In this document: positions 8,231-15,465 of the stretch, piece after piece
How the letters are laid out: the number at the start of each line of letters is the position of its first letter
How positions within the stretch are numbered: the first letter of the stretch is position 1
Source: CAYXXZ01 sp964469165
Lineage (GTDB): Bacteria > Pseudomonadota > Gammaproteobacteria > Pseudomonadales > Porticoccaceae
Direction: 5' to 3'
Assembly (NCBI GenBank): GCA_964469165.1
Contig: CAYXXZ010000050.1
Coordinates: 1 to 21,834 of the forward strand
DNA: 21,834 bases
The notes under the pieces: generated by a model
Seen by the model: the letters and a program-made list of their open reading frames with translations, nothing else
Told to the model about the DNA's origin: nothing
Databases searched by the model: none
Made by a program: the position numbers and the translations under genes

Positions 8231-10423
8231 TCACAGACTGAACGAAAACTCGACTCCAAAGGTACGCGGCGGTGCCGGAGAATATTGATCGGCAATACCT
8301 TCCTGGCCCACGGTGAATGCCGAGTACTCTTCATCCGTTATGTTGCGACCGAACAGTGTGACTCTGTAGCGATCATCGGCGCTGGCCCAGTAGAGCTGGC
8401 CATTGAGTCTTCCATAGGACGGCTCGTAGAGACGTCCGTCCGGGTCCCAACTGAAGTCATCCGTCCAGAAATAATCCATGCTGGCGCCGACGATTCCATA
8501 GGTGGTCGGCACTTCGTACAAAAATCCGATGTTGTAAGTCAATTCCGGCGCACGTATCAACGCATTACCTGCCGGGTCACAAAGGTATCCCGCGGTCTGG
8601 CCGGTGGGCAGCCTCTCCGTGCATACGGTGTCGCCAAATTCCTTATATTCCGTATCCAGATAGGCAAGCCCGAAGCGCAGAAAAAGCCTGTCACTGACGG
8701 CAGCTTCACTTTCCAGCTCCAGACCGATAATTTCCGCCTCTCCCGCATTGATGGTGTCGTAGGTGGTACCGCGATTGATGGCCAGCTGGATGTCGGTGTA
8801 GTCGTTGTAGAACAGCGCACCGTTGATACGCAGGCGCCGATCCAGCCAGTCGCTTTTGAAGCCGACTTCATAGGCGTCGACAAATTCCGGGTTGATGGGC
8901 CGTCCTGTTACGGTCACGGTGTTGTAGGTACCGCTGCGAAACCCTTTGTTATAGGATGCGTAGATCAGCACATCGTCTCTGAGGCTGTGTTCCAGGGCCG
9001 CGCGCCACGTGGGCTCTCGCCAGGTTTTGGAGTCACTGGGGGTCGGAATGGCCATGAGCATGGAGCCATCCTCAAGATTGACCTCCGTCCAGCCCGTCAA
9101 TTCTTTCTTGTCTTTCGTGTATCGTGCCCCCAATGTCAGCCGCGTGGCCTCAGTCAGCTCGAAAGTTCCTTCGGCAAAAACCGACATCGAGGAGGTGTCG
9201 ATGCTGTGGATGATATCAACGCTGGCCGGGTTGCCCGTAATGGGATCGGGAAAGGCAAGCCCGCGCAGGCTGATGCCGGTAGGTGGCGCATAGCCATTGG
9301 TGTCATCCATGTAAAATGCACCGACAATCCAGTTGAAGGCACCTTCGTTATTGGAGGAAAACTGTATTTCCTGAGTGAAGGTTTCTACTTCGGTGGTTTC
9401 TGCAACGTGAACAAGAGGTATCGGCAGACCGTCGTTGTCGAACAGGCTTTCGATGTTCACTTCCCTGTAGGAAGTGATGCTTTGGAAATCGATACTCTCG
9501 AATTGATGCTCCACGCGCAGTGACGCGCCCCATATTTCGATGTCGGCGTGGGCATCGATATCCTGCTGGATATCCTGAAAATCCGGCAGAGATGAGAAAA
9601 CCACTCCGGGGCCCGCAATGAAAACAGACCCGGGTACCGTGGTCCGGTTGTTGCCCATGAAGCCCTGCTGTTTCTGATAATCGGCGATCATTGTTGCGCG
9701 GGTATTATCAGAAACGTCATAGACCCACTTGCTGCGTATCCCGAACTCTTCGTTCCCTGGAATTTCATGGCCCAAGGTGACGTTGTCGCCGTAGCCACGA
9801 CCCTGATCCCTGTGGCTGAGCGCGATATCCGCCGCGAGTGACTCGCTGATGCCGCCCGCCACATAGAGCTGCCCCTGGTAGGTATCGTAGTTGCCGATGC
9901 TGACCTTGCCGTTGATCTCGGTTTCCTGGGACGGGTCCTTTGTGATGATGTGGATGAGACCACCCGTGGCGTTGCGTCCGAATAACGTCCCCTGGGGCCC
10001 TTTGAGCACTTCCACCCGCTCGATATTGTTGAACGACAGCGAACTGCCAAAGGGGCTGGAGAGATACACGCCATCGACGTAGGTCGCCACCCCCGCTTCC
10101 TGGCCAGAGGTCTGATCCACCATGCCAATACCGCGAATGTAGGGCACCCAGAGAAACGACCTCTGATTGATGTTCAATCCTGGCGTGAGCATATCGAGAT
10201 CCCGGACTCCCTCTATTCCGGCTTTTTCCATCTTGTCACCCGACAGCGCCGTGACGCTGATGGGCACCGCCTGGGCGCTTTCCGCGCGCCGCTGCGCCGT
10301 AACGACAATTTCTTCCAGGCCGGATGATCCAGTTTGAGCCTGGACGGCCGCTACGCAGCCAGTAAAAAGACAGACTCCCGCATACAGCGGCGCCATGTTG
10401 ATTTTTCTTGTCAGACTGGTCAT
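8231..10423 (-). CDS. TonB-dependent outer-membrane receptor 2
   Basis: A 730-residue receptor with a signal peptide (MTSLTRKINMAPL, hydrophobic core, cleavage near AVQA), the LEEIVVTAQRRAES motif, and a plug with YIRGIG, VATYVDGVYLSSPFG and VEVLKGPQGTLFGRNATGG. The barrel ends in FSFSL. It is colinear with the receptor at 237-2432 with long identical stretches; the extracellular-loop-like parts differ more, as expected if ligands diverged. The start at 10423 has a GGGGG ribosome site and gives a length within one residue of its paralogue. It lies downstream of AraC regulator 2 and upstream of SDR and SnoaL genes. I infer uptake of the compound degraded by this cluster. Confidence 0.95.
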   Translation of the reverse strand: MTSLTRKINMAPLYAGVCLFTGCVAAVQAQTGSSGLEEIVVTAQRRAESAQAVPISVTALSGDKMEKAGIEGVRDLDMLTPGLNINQRSFLWVPYIRGIGMVDQTSGQEAGVATYVDGVYLSSPFGSSLSFNNIERVEVLKGPQGTLFGRNATGGLIHIITKDPSQETEINGKVSIGNYDTYQGQLYVAGGISESLAADIALSHRDQGRGYGDNVTLGHEIPGNEEFGIRSKWVYDVSDNTRATMIADYQKQQGFMGNNRTTVPGSVFIAGPGVVFSSLPDFQDIQQDIDAHADIEIWGASLRVEHQFESIDFQSITSYREVNIESLFDNDGLPIPLVHVAETTEVETFTQEIQFSSNNEGAFNWIVGAFYMDDTNGYAPPTGISLRGLAFPDPITGNPASVDIIHSIDTSSMSVFAEGTFELTEATRLTLGARYTKDKKELTGWTEVNLEDGSMLMAIPTPSDSKTWREPTWRAALEHSLRDDVLIYASYNKGFRSGTYNTVTVTGRPINPEFVDAYEVGFKSDWLDRRLRINGALFYNDYTDIQLAINRGTTYDTINAGEAEIIGLELESEAAVSDRLFLRFGLAYLDTEYKEFGDTVCTERLPTGQTAGYLCDPAGNALIRAPELTYNIGFLYEVPTTYGIVGASMDYFWTDDFSWDPDGRLYEPSYGRLNGQLYWASADDRYRVTLFGRNITDEEYSAFTVGQEGIADQYSPAPPRTFGVEFSFSL

Positions 10424-10674
10424 GACTTACCCCCAAAAAACCTTGTTGGATATATGAATTATTTTTGCAAAGGAGACCGAGCTGATTTTTACTAACTGGT
10501 CTGCTTCCTTCTGCCATCCTGTCTTCGAAATCGTCCAAAGAAGGTATCGGCTTAGTCTATGAGGGGGAAAGGCGAAACACTCAACGATGCCAGCCAATGT
10601 CTCGACGGATAAAGACAGATCAGGCAGTGAGCGACTGGTACATAAGTCAGAAATTCGGGCTGCGGGTTGTCGTT
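10424..10674. other. Intergenic region, leader of TonB receptor 2
   Basis: No gene is visible. An A/T-rich stretch sits at about 10450-10480. No convincing promoter hexamers were found. This region should hold the receptor promoter and any AraC regulator 2 binding site. Confidence 0.4.
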
Positions 10675-10746
10675 GAGCTGTAAGCTCTAAGTTAAATGCC
10701 GGCAGAACGCCGTTCTTGCAGTGCTCCAGCTTAAAGCTTACAGCTC
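10675..10746. repeat. Inverted pair of 7-base repeats (TAAGC type)
   Basis: The left arm 10675-10691 and right arm 10730-10746 pair over 17 bases with one mismatch (outer 12 perfect: GAGCTGTAAGCT with AGCTTACAGCTC). Each arm is made of two 7-base units with a common TAAG core: TGTAAGC then TCTAAGT on the left, TGTAAGC then TTTAAGC on the right (minus strand). The 38-base core contains its own hairpin (AGAACG, C, CGTTCT). No coding potential; it may be a non-autonomous repeat element. Confidence 0.6.
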
Positions 10747-10812
10747 GCTTTGCCTTCGGCTCTACGACTACTTGTCGATGTCGAAAAATATTACTGCTGA
10801 TTTACAGTGAGC

Positions 10813-10826
10813 CATAAGCCGTAAGC
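10813..10826 (+). repeat. Solo pair of 7-base repeats (CATAAGC, CGTAAGC)
   Basis: Two consecutive 7-base units of the same TAAGC type as the element at 10675-10746, without a visible inverted partner. It lies 33 bases after the stop codon of AraC regulator 2, and may be a remnant or a third arm. Confidence 0.4.
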
Positions 10827-10858
10827 TGTTCCTGTCGAATCTCCGTTTCTCGAGGGAC

Positions 10859-11794
10859 TTACTGCAATAGTCCGAGACAAAACTCACTTGGCGTTTCGCC
10901 GAAGTGAGCCCTGAAGTGGCGACCGAATACCGTGGGGCAGCTGAAGCCAACTTCATAAGCCACTCGCGTGATACTCATACCGGGCTCTGTTCGCAACAGT
11001 GCCCTGGCCTTGTTCAGCCGCAGTACGCGCAAGCGCCGGCTGAAGGTATCCCCCGCCTGCTCGAACTCCCGATCCAGCTGTCGTCGCGACACACCAACCA
11101 TGGCTGCCACCTGGTTGGGGTCGAGATCTGGATCACTGAAATAGTTGTTCAGGCAATCCATGATACGGCGCATACGGCGGACGTTAGGGTCCGACAGCAC
11201 CGCGGGAACATTTTTCTGGCCCAGCGTGGTAATCGCGAGATTGGAGAAGGCGGGAAGAATGCCGGCGATGGAACGGTTGTCGCCGCCGTCGATGACTTCG
11301 TCGACGAGCCTGCGCATGGCGGAGCTGAGCACCGCGCCCGCCCCCTGCTCAACGCCCATGGAATAACCGTAGGGTATATTCTCCAAATCGTGTTCGGCAA
11401 GCTGATCGATAGGCATGTAAATACACAGATAACTGAAATTTCCCGAGCTGGAAGATGCACCCCAACGGGACGACAGGCCAAAGAAAAGTTGCCGTGCGGG
11501 CGGCGGACACACCGATCGGCGGTCCAGACTCGCATGCTGGCCGCGCAACGTGAGCACCAGTGTTGCATGGTTGGAAAACAAACCCAGATCTTCCGTGAAA
11601 AGTGCCAGACGCCCCCTGCCCTCGACCAGACTGAACCACCAGTCATCCACGGACGAGGTGCGGATGCTCAACCCCGATCCAGCATCGTCAGACAGCTCGA
11701 CGCTGAGGGATTCAAAAACATGAGTCAGCCGTTGCGGCATTCGCCTGCGGCAGGAGCTGTCGACGAAGGGCAACGCCGAATTGAAATAGCTCAT
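10859..11794 (-). CDS. AraC-family transcriptional regulator 2
   Basis: A 311-residue regulator paralogous to that at 5509-6429. The C-terminal DNA-binding domain holds HTH 1 (LDPNQVAAMVGVSRRQLDREFE), the linker LRLNKARALL, and HTH 2 (MSITRVAYEVGFSCPTVFGRHFRAHFGETPSEF). The N-terminal 200 residues carry the same sensing domain as regulator 1, with VDDWWFSLVEG and IPYGYSMG. The start at 11794 has only a weak upstream AAGG. It lies between the P450 gene and TonB receptor 2 on the same strand; the receptor, SDR and SnoaL genes are its most likely targets. Recognition helices are similar but not identical to regulator 1, so cross-talk is possible. Confidence 0.93.
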   Translation of the reverse strand: MSYFNSALPFVDSSCRRRMPQRLTHVFESLSVELSDDAGSGLSIRTSSVDDWWFSLVEGRGRLALFTEDLGLFSNHATLVLTLRGQHASLDRRSVCPPPARQLFFGLSSRWGASSSSGNFSYLCIYMPIDQLAEHDLENIPYGYSMGVEQGAGAVLSSAMRRLVDEVIDGGDNRSIAGILPAFSNLAITTLGQKNVPAVLSDPNVRRMRRIMDCLNNYFSDPDLDPNQVAAMVGVSRRQLDREFEQAGDTFSRRLRVLRLNKARALLRTEPGMSITRVAYEVGFSCPTVFGRHFRAHFGETPSEFCLGLLQ

Positions 11795-11873
11795 TGTTCT
11801 GTGCCTTGTTTTTCCTTACCTTAGAGCCAGTTCACGATCTTTTCGCGCAGAGCGTGAAGAACTGTGATGCCGC

Positions 11874-11951
11874 CCGTGTAGGAGCCTGCCCGCAGGCGAC
11901 CGTGCCGTACGCGCCGATGGCTGTGTCGCCTGCAGGCAGGCTCCTACACGG
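11874..11951. repeat. REPIN-like inverted pair, GTAGGAGCCTGCC type (copy 1)
   Basis: Arms 11874-11900 and 11925-11951 pair over 27 bases with one mismatch around a 24-base spacer. Each arm contains GTAGGAGCCTGC followed by an internal palindrome (CCTGCAGG in the right arm, CCCGCAGG in the left) and ends in GGCGAC. The 5' GTAG of each arm is the hallmark of REP sequences handled by RAYT (TnpA-REP) proteins. It begins six bases after the P450 stop codon. A second copy is at 21490-21561. Confidence 0.8.
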
Positions 11952-11982
11952 ACGGTTTCACCCTCCGCAAGGATGAAACCGT
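11952..11982 (-). terminator. Possible hairpin at the 3' end of the P450 gene
   Basis: ACGGTTTCA (11952-11960) pairs perfectly with TGAAACCGT (11974-11982). The stem spans the P450 stop codon and abuts the REPIN arm. There is no T-run, so it may be an mRNA 3'-end structure rather than an intrinsic terminator. Confidence 0.3.
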
Positions 11983-13199
11983 ACCTGCAATGCCTCCAGA
12001 CTGCGGAAATTGATACCAGTGGTGAACTGCGGCTCTTCGAGAACCTCGACGCTGTCGAAGCGTTGCACCAAGGCCTTGAAGAATTCTCCGAGTTGCAGTT
12101 TTGCCAGCAGGTGACCGATGCAGTGATGCATGCCCGGGCCAAAGGTAAGGGCGCGATCGTTGCGGTGGTTGAAGTCCAGGTTTTCCGGATTGTCGTACAC
12201 CAGCGGGTCGCGGTTGCCACCGGCGATCAGCAAGATCACGAACTCACCTTTTTTAAGGTGTTTTCCATGCCAATCGAAATCCTCCGCCACAATGCGTGGC
12301 ATAGATGCCGACATGGCGATATAGCGCATCAGTTCGATGGCGTACTCCACCGATTTTTCAGGATTCGCTCGCCAGGCTTCCCAGGCTTGGGGGTATTTCG
12401 CCATGGCTCTCACGCCGAAACTCAACGAATTGCTGGTAGTGTCGTGGCCGGCAATGATCATCTGTATCAACGAGCCGAGCATTTCGTCCTGGGTGAGCTT
12501 GTCACCGTCCTCGGACGCTTCAACCATGTAGGTGATCAGATCGTTGCGGGGGTTGCGTTTGCGGTCCTCGATCTCGCGGTGGAACACTTCCAGCATGTCG
12601 TTGACTACGTCTTCCAGGCGGTACATGCACTCCGGCTCGGGCGCGTAGGCGATGAGGGCAGCCGCCACGCCATCGGCCCAGCCCTTGAGCCGGGCGAGAT
12701 AGGATTCGTCCATGCCCAACAGGCGCAAAATCACCGCGCCCGGCAACATCCGCGAGATCTCTTCATGGAACTCCATGTCGCGCCGCTGTTCGGCGATATC
12801 CAGCAAATAGGCGACGCGCTCACGCACGTAGGGGCGCAGGCTCTCGACCAGCTTGGGATTGAAGGCCTTGATCAGCAACCTGCGCATGCGCGCGTGCGCA
12901 GCGCCGTCCCGGTTGGTGCTGATCAGCGACATGTATTTCACGGAATTGGGGCAGCGGGCGTCGAGTTCTTCCTTCGGCATGATCGCGTAGATGGATTCGG
13001 GGAAGAACTCGCTCGACAGGGGCAGCGATCCTGAAAACCCTTCGGTGACGGCTTCGTGGCCGCTCACCAGCCAGCATTGGGATTCTTCGCTCCAAAAAAT
13101 GGGATCATGATCGCGCAGCCGGTTGGTTTCTGCCAACAGACCATCGCCCAACGGCGGGAGCGAGGCGAGATTTACGTCGTGGGCTGCTTGCGACTGCAT
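11958..13199 (-). CDS. Cytochrome P450
   Basis: A 413-residue soluble bacterial class I P450, a haem monooxygenase inserting one oxygen atom into an unactivated C-H bond or ring. It shows the I-helix AGHDTTSN (250-257) for oxygen activation, ExxR as E289-R292, and the haem loop FGPGMHHCIG with ligand Cys360. No membrane anchor is visible, as usual for bacteria. The start at 13199 has a perfect AGGAGG (13205-13210). No ferredoxin or ferredoxin reductase is present in the window, so electrons must come from elsewhere. It lies downstream of a terminator that ends the preceding operon and therefore probably has its own promoter within 13200-13319. Substrate unknown; the setting favours a hydrophobic cyclic compound. 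Confidence 0.96.
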   Translation of the reverse strand: MQSQAAHDVNLASLPPLGDGLLAETNRLRDHDPIFWSEESQCWLVSGHEAVTEGFSGSLPLSSEFFPESIYAIMPKEELDARCPNSVKYMSLISTNRDGAAHARMRRLLIKAFNPKLVESLRPYVRERVAYLLDIAEQRRDMEFHEEISRMLPGAVILRLLGMDESYLARLKGWADGVAAALIAYAPEPECMYRLEDVVNDMLEVFHREIEDRKRNPRNDLITYMVEASEDGDKLTQDEMLGSLIQMIIAGHDTTSNSLSFGVRAMAKYPQAWEAWRANPEKSVEYAIELMRYIAMSASMPRIVAEDFDWHGKHLKKGEFVILLIAGGNRDPLVYDNPENLDFNHRNDRALTFGPGMHHCIGHLLAKLQLGEFFKALVQRFDSVEVLEEPQFTTGINFRSLEALQVRFHPCGG

Positions 13200-13319
13200 G
13201 GGATCCTCCTATTACTCTTATCTACTATCTGCTGTGTCAGTGTATCAAACAGGCTTTTCGTTGTTAATCCGTGGACGAAAACGCCACAACCCATTCTTTT
13301 CTGTAAGCGCAGACAAAAT

Positions 13320-13338
13320 GGCCCGCATGATGCGGGCC
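13320..13338 (-). terminator. Rho-independent terminator of the five-gene catabolic run
   Basis: GGCCCGC (13320-13326) and GCGGGCC (13332-13338) form a perfect stem that can extend inward by two pairs. On the minus strand it is followed by ATTTTGTC. It lies 26 bases past the stop of the RDHS-motif gene (copy B). Confidence 0.8.
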
Positions 13339-13364
13339 TCCTGTCAATCTGCAGCTTGTGCCTT

Positions 13365-14366
13365 CTACAGCAACTCCGCCTTGTGCGGCCTTACCCGCTC
13401 AAGCCAGCCGTAGCCCACTTCGCCATCCCAGGTGAATTTCGCAGGGCATTGCACCGCCAACATGAAGCTCGGGTTGTCGACGTCGATGCCCGGGCGCAGG
13501 CCCACGGGGCGCATCAGGTTGAAATTGACGAACTGCTTGTCGATCACTTCGTACTGGATCTCGATGTCGCCCGATGGCACCTGCAAGCGGATGGTGCCGC
13601 TGTAAGGTTCACCCGCGGTGGAGGTCAGGTCGGCCACGCCGGAGGCCGTCAGCGGCTCGATTCTGCCATCGCGGAAAACCTGGCCTTGCATGATTTGCAC
13701 TTCCTGGCGCTTCACTTCCAGGATGCTGAACACGCGACCGCTGGGGAAGGTACAGTTGGCCCAGCTCTCCAGTTCCAGTGTTTTGAAGGTGCGCTCACTG
13801 ATCGAGTGGTCGCGAAACGCCGTGCAGTTGATTTCATGGCGTTTTCCGCCGATCACGATCGCGCCCTTGAGGGTGCCGCCCTGTTCCAGGTGGGTCTTGT
13901 GCTTGGCTTCGGATTCCAGGGTGGAGCCGTGCATGTTGTACACGGGCTGCACACCTTCGAAAACCAGGTCGTAAACCACGTGTTCGAAAGGTTCGTCCGC
14001 GACGGCGCGGCGGCGCAGGTCCTGGGGATTGACGCGCTGCGCCATGCCATCGAAGTGATAGTGCCAGATCTTGTTGGGCACCACCGGGCGGTAGCTGTAC
14101 TCGGGCGTTTTGGCCTCCGTCAGGCTGACGCCGAGATTGCGGTTGACCAGCACTTCGCCGTTCGGCAGGTAGATCAGGGAAAGCCCTTCCCACACGGTGC
14201 GATCCGGCTGCATGCGGCCCAGGTGGGCGTAGAGGCTGATGCCGGTGTTGGGGTCGTGCATCATCCAGCAGATATTTTCCGTCCAGGCGGGCTTGCCCTC
14301 GGGAATTGCGGTGCGGATTTCGTCCAGCCCCGGCTCGGTAGCGAGATTGGTTTCAGCGATGCCCAT
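13365..14366 (-). CDS. Unknown-function protein with RDHS motif (copy B)
   Basis: A 333-residue soluble protein, paralogue of that at 4195-5256. Shared landmarks are TENICWMMHDP (29-39), Y-x-H-x-GR (46-51), LPNG (67-70), DLVFEG (133-138), RDHS (185-188), and a C-terminal GYGWLER matching VGHVERN in copy A. I believe both belong to the DUF7064/DUF7065 group; no reaction is established to my knowledge. The start at 14366 has a perfect GAGGAGG (14374-14380). It is the last gene of the run that begins with aldehyde dehydrogenase. The conserved Arg-Asp-His-Ser and the His of the N-terminal HDP could form a binding or active site. A role on a late or lipophilic intermediate is inference. Confidence 0.8.
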   Translation of the reverse strand: MGIAETNLATEPGLDEIRTAIPEGKPAWTENICWMMHDPNTGISLYAHLGRMQPDRTVWEGLSLIYLPNGEVLVNRNLGVSLTEAKTPEYSYRPVVPNKIWHYHFDGMAQRVNPQDLRRRAVADEPFEHVVYDLVFEGVQPVYNMHGSTLESEAKHKTHLEQGGTLKGAIVIGGKRHEINCTAFRDHSISERTFKTLELESWANCTFPSGRVFSILEVKRQEVQIMQGQVFRDGRIEPLTASGVADLTSTAGEPYSGTIRLQVPSGDIEIQYEVIDKQFVNFNLMRPVGLRPGIDVDNPSFMLAVQCPAKFTWDGEVGYGWLERVRPHKAELL

Positions 14367-14442
14367 TGTCTTACCTCCTCTGGAGTATATTGAGGGGCAT
14401 CCACCAAAACCGGCAAATGCCCCGATAGTTATAACCTGGTTT

Positions 14443-14470
14443 GTAGGGGCGATTCATGAATCGCCCCTAC
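14443..14470. repeat. 28-base perfect palindrome with GTAG ends
   Basis: The sequence begins GTAGGGGCGATTCA and is followed immediately by its exact reverse complement, ending in CTAC. There is no spacer. It lies 8 bases past the stop codon of the alpha/beta-hydrolase gene. Ends and 3'-adjacent position match the other REP-like elements here, but the core sequence is different. It may also act as a bidirectional transcription-end hairpin. Confidence 0.75.
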
Positions 14471-14478
14471 GGGGGTAT

Positions 14479-15345
14479 TTATTTATACCGTTCGATGCCC
14501 GCATAGAAGTTGAGCAGGGCACGGTTGAAATCGTCGGGATTTTCGATGGTGGGATAATGGCCGGCCAGCGGCAGGATCACCACGTGGGTGTCGGGATAGT
14601 CCCTGCGCATTTCCTCGACGAAGTGAATCTTGCCCTGGGGGTTTTCGTCTTCGCCGAGCAGCAGCATCAACGGCACCTTGTGTTCGTTGAGCAGGCGCGA
14701 AATATTGGCGCGTTTCGGCGCCGGCAGATGCGGCAGGGTCACGAACGCGGTGGCCGACGTCAGTTCGTGGGCGGTGGTGAACTCGGAGAGAATCTCGGGG
14801 CTGTTGAGCACCTGCGGCCCCCAGAACTGACCATTGGTGAGGCGATCGTTGTACACGCCCATCATGCCCTGCTCGCGCGCGATCTGGTGCATGCGAATGA
14901 AATTTTTCTTGCCTTGCTCACCCAGCGGCTCGTAGGGCTTGACCTTGTCGTCGGAGGGAATCATGTACGCGGACGAAATCACGATACCCTTGATTCTTTC
15001 GGGAATTCTCTCGAACAGGTGCAGCGCCGTATTGGCGCCCCAGTAAGCCTGGCCGAACAGGTAGAACTTGTCGATGCCCAGGTGATCCAGCAGCGCTACC
15101 TGGTCGTTGGCCATGTTGTCGAAGGTGTAGAACGCCTTGGCCTTTTCTTCATCTTCTTCATGGGTGGTGTAGCCATGGCCGCGGATGTCGGCGGCTACGG
15201 TGCGATAGTGCTCGGCAAAGACCGGAACGTTCTTGTCGAAGCCCTGAATATTCGAGGTGAGATTGTGGATCATGAACAGGGTTTCGCTACCCTGCCCTTC
15301 ATCGCGATAGTTGATGTCGATGCCGTTCAAATGAACCTGTGGCAT
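14479..15345 (-). CDS. Alpha/beta-hydrolase-fold protein lacking the nucleophile Ser
   Basis: A 288-residue cytoplasmic protein with the fold of meta-cleavage-product hydrolases, esterases and haloperoxidase-like enzymes. It shows INYRDEGQG (11-19), ADIRGHG (52-58), and an acid-loop candidate LLLGEDENP (228-236). The catalytic-type His263 sits in LAGHYPTIENPDDF. The nucleophile elbow reads LFGQAYWGA (97-104), with Ala100 where GxSxG has Ser; the codon is GCT. The oxyanion region is MIHN rather than the usual HG. It may therefore be a non-hydrolytic member (lyase, binding protein, cofactor-free chemistry) or inactive. The start at 15345 has GGAG upstream. It lies 120 bases downstream of the NahE-like aldolase, separated by a REPIN-like element. 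Confidence 0.88.
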   Translation of the reverse strand: MPQVHLNGIDINYRDEGQGSETLFMIHNLTSNIQGFDKNVPVFAEHYRTVAADIRGHGYTTHEEDEEKAKAFYTFDNMANDQVALLDHLGIDKFYLFGQAYWGANTALHLFERIPERIKGIVISSAYMIPSDDKVKPYEPLGEQGKKNFIRMHQIAREQGMMGVYNDRLTNGQFWGPQVLNSPEILSEFTTAHELTSATAFVTLPHLPAPKRANISRLLNEHKVPLMLLLGEDENPQGKIHFVEEMRRDYPDTHVVILPLAGHYPTIENPDDFNRALLNFYAGIERYK

Positions 15346-15369
15346 GTATAGTCTCCAGTTTGGTTTGGC

Positions 15370-15455
15370 GTAGGTTGGGCTGAGGAACGAAGCCCAACAT
15401 GTCAGAGGTAAAAGTGTCTCGCAGTCGTTGGGCTTCGTTCCTCAGCCCAACCTAC
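15370..15455. repeat. REPIN-like inverted pair, GTAGGTTGGGCTGAGG type
   Basis: Two perfect 29-base inverted arms (15370-15398 and 15427-15455) surround a 28-base spacer. Each arm begins GTAGGTTGGGCTGAGG and ends AAGCCCAAC, so each arm is itself a hairpin (GTTGGGCT with AGCCCAAC). The element starts 10 bases after the aldolase stop codon. Similar GTAGGTTGGGC repeats are familiar from many bacterial genomes. Confidence 0.8.
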
Positions 15456-15465
15456 AAAAAGTGGT

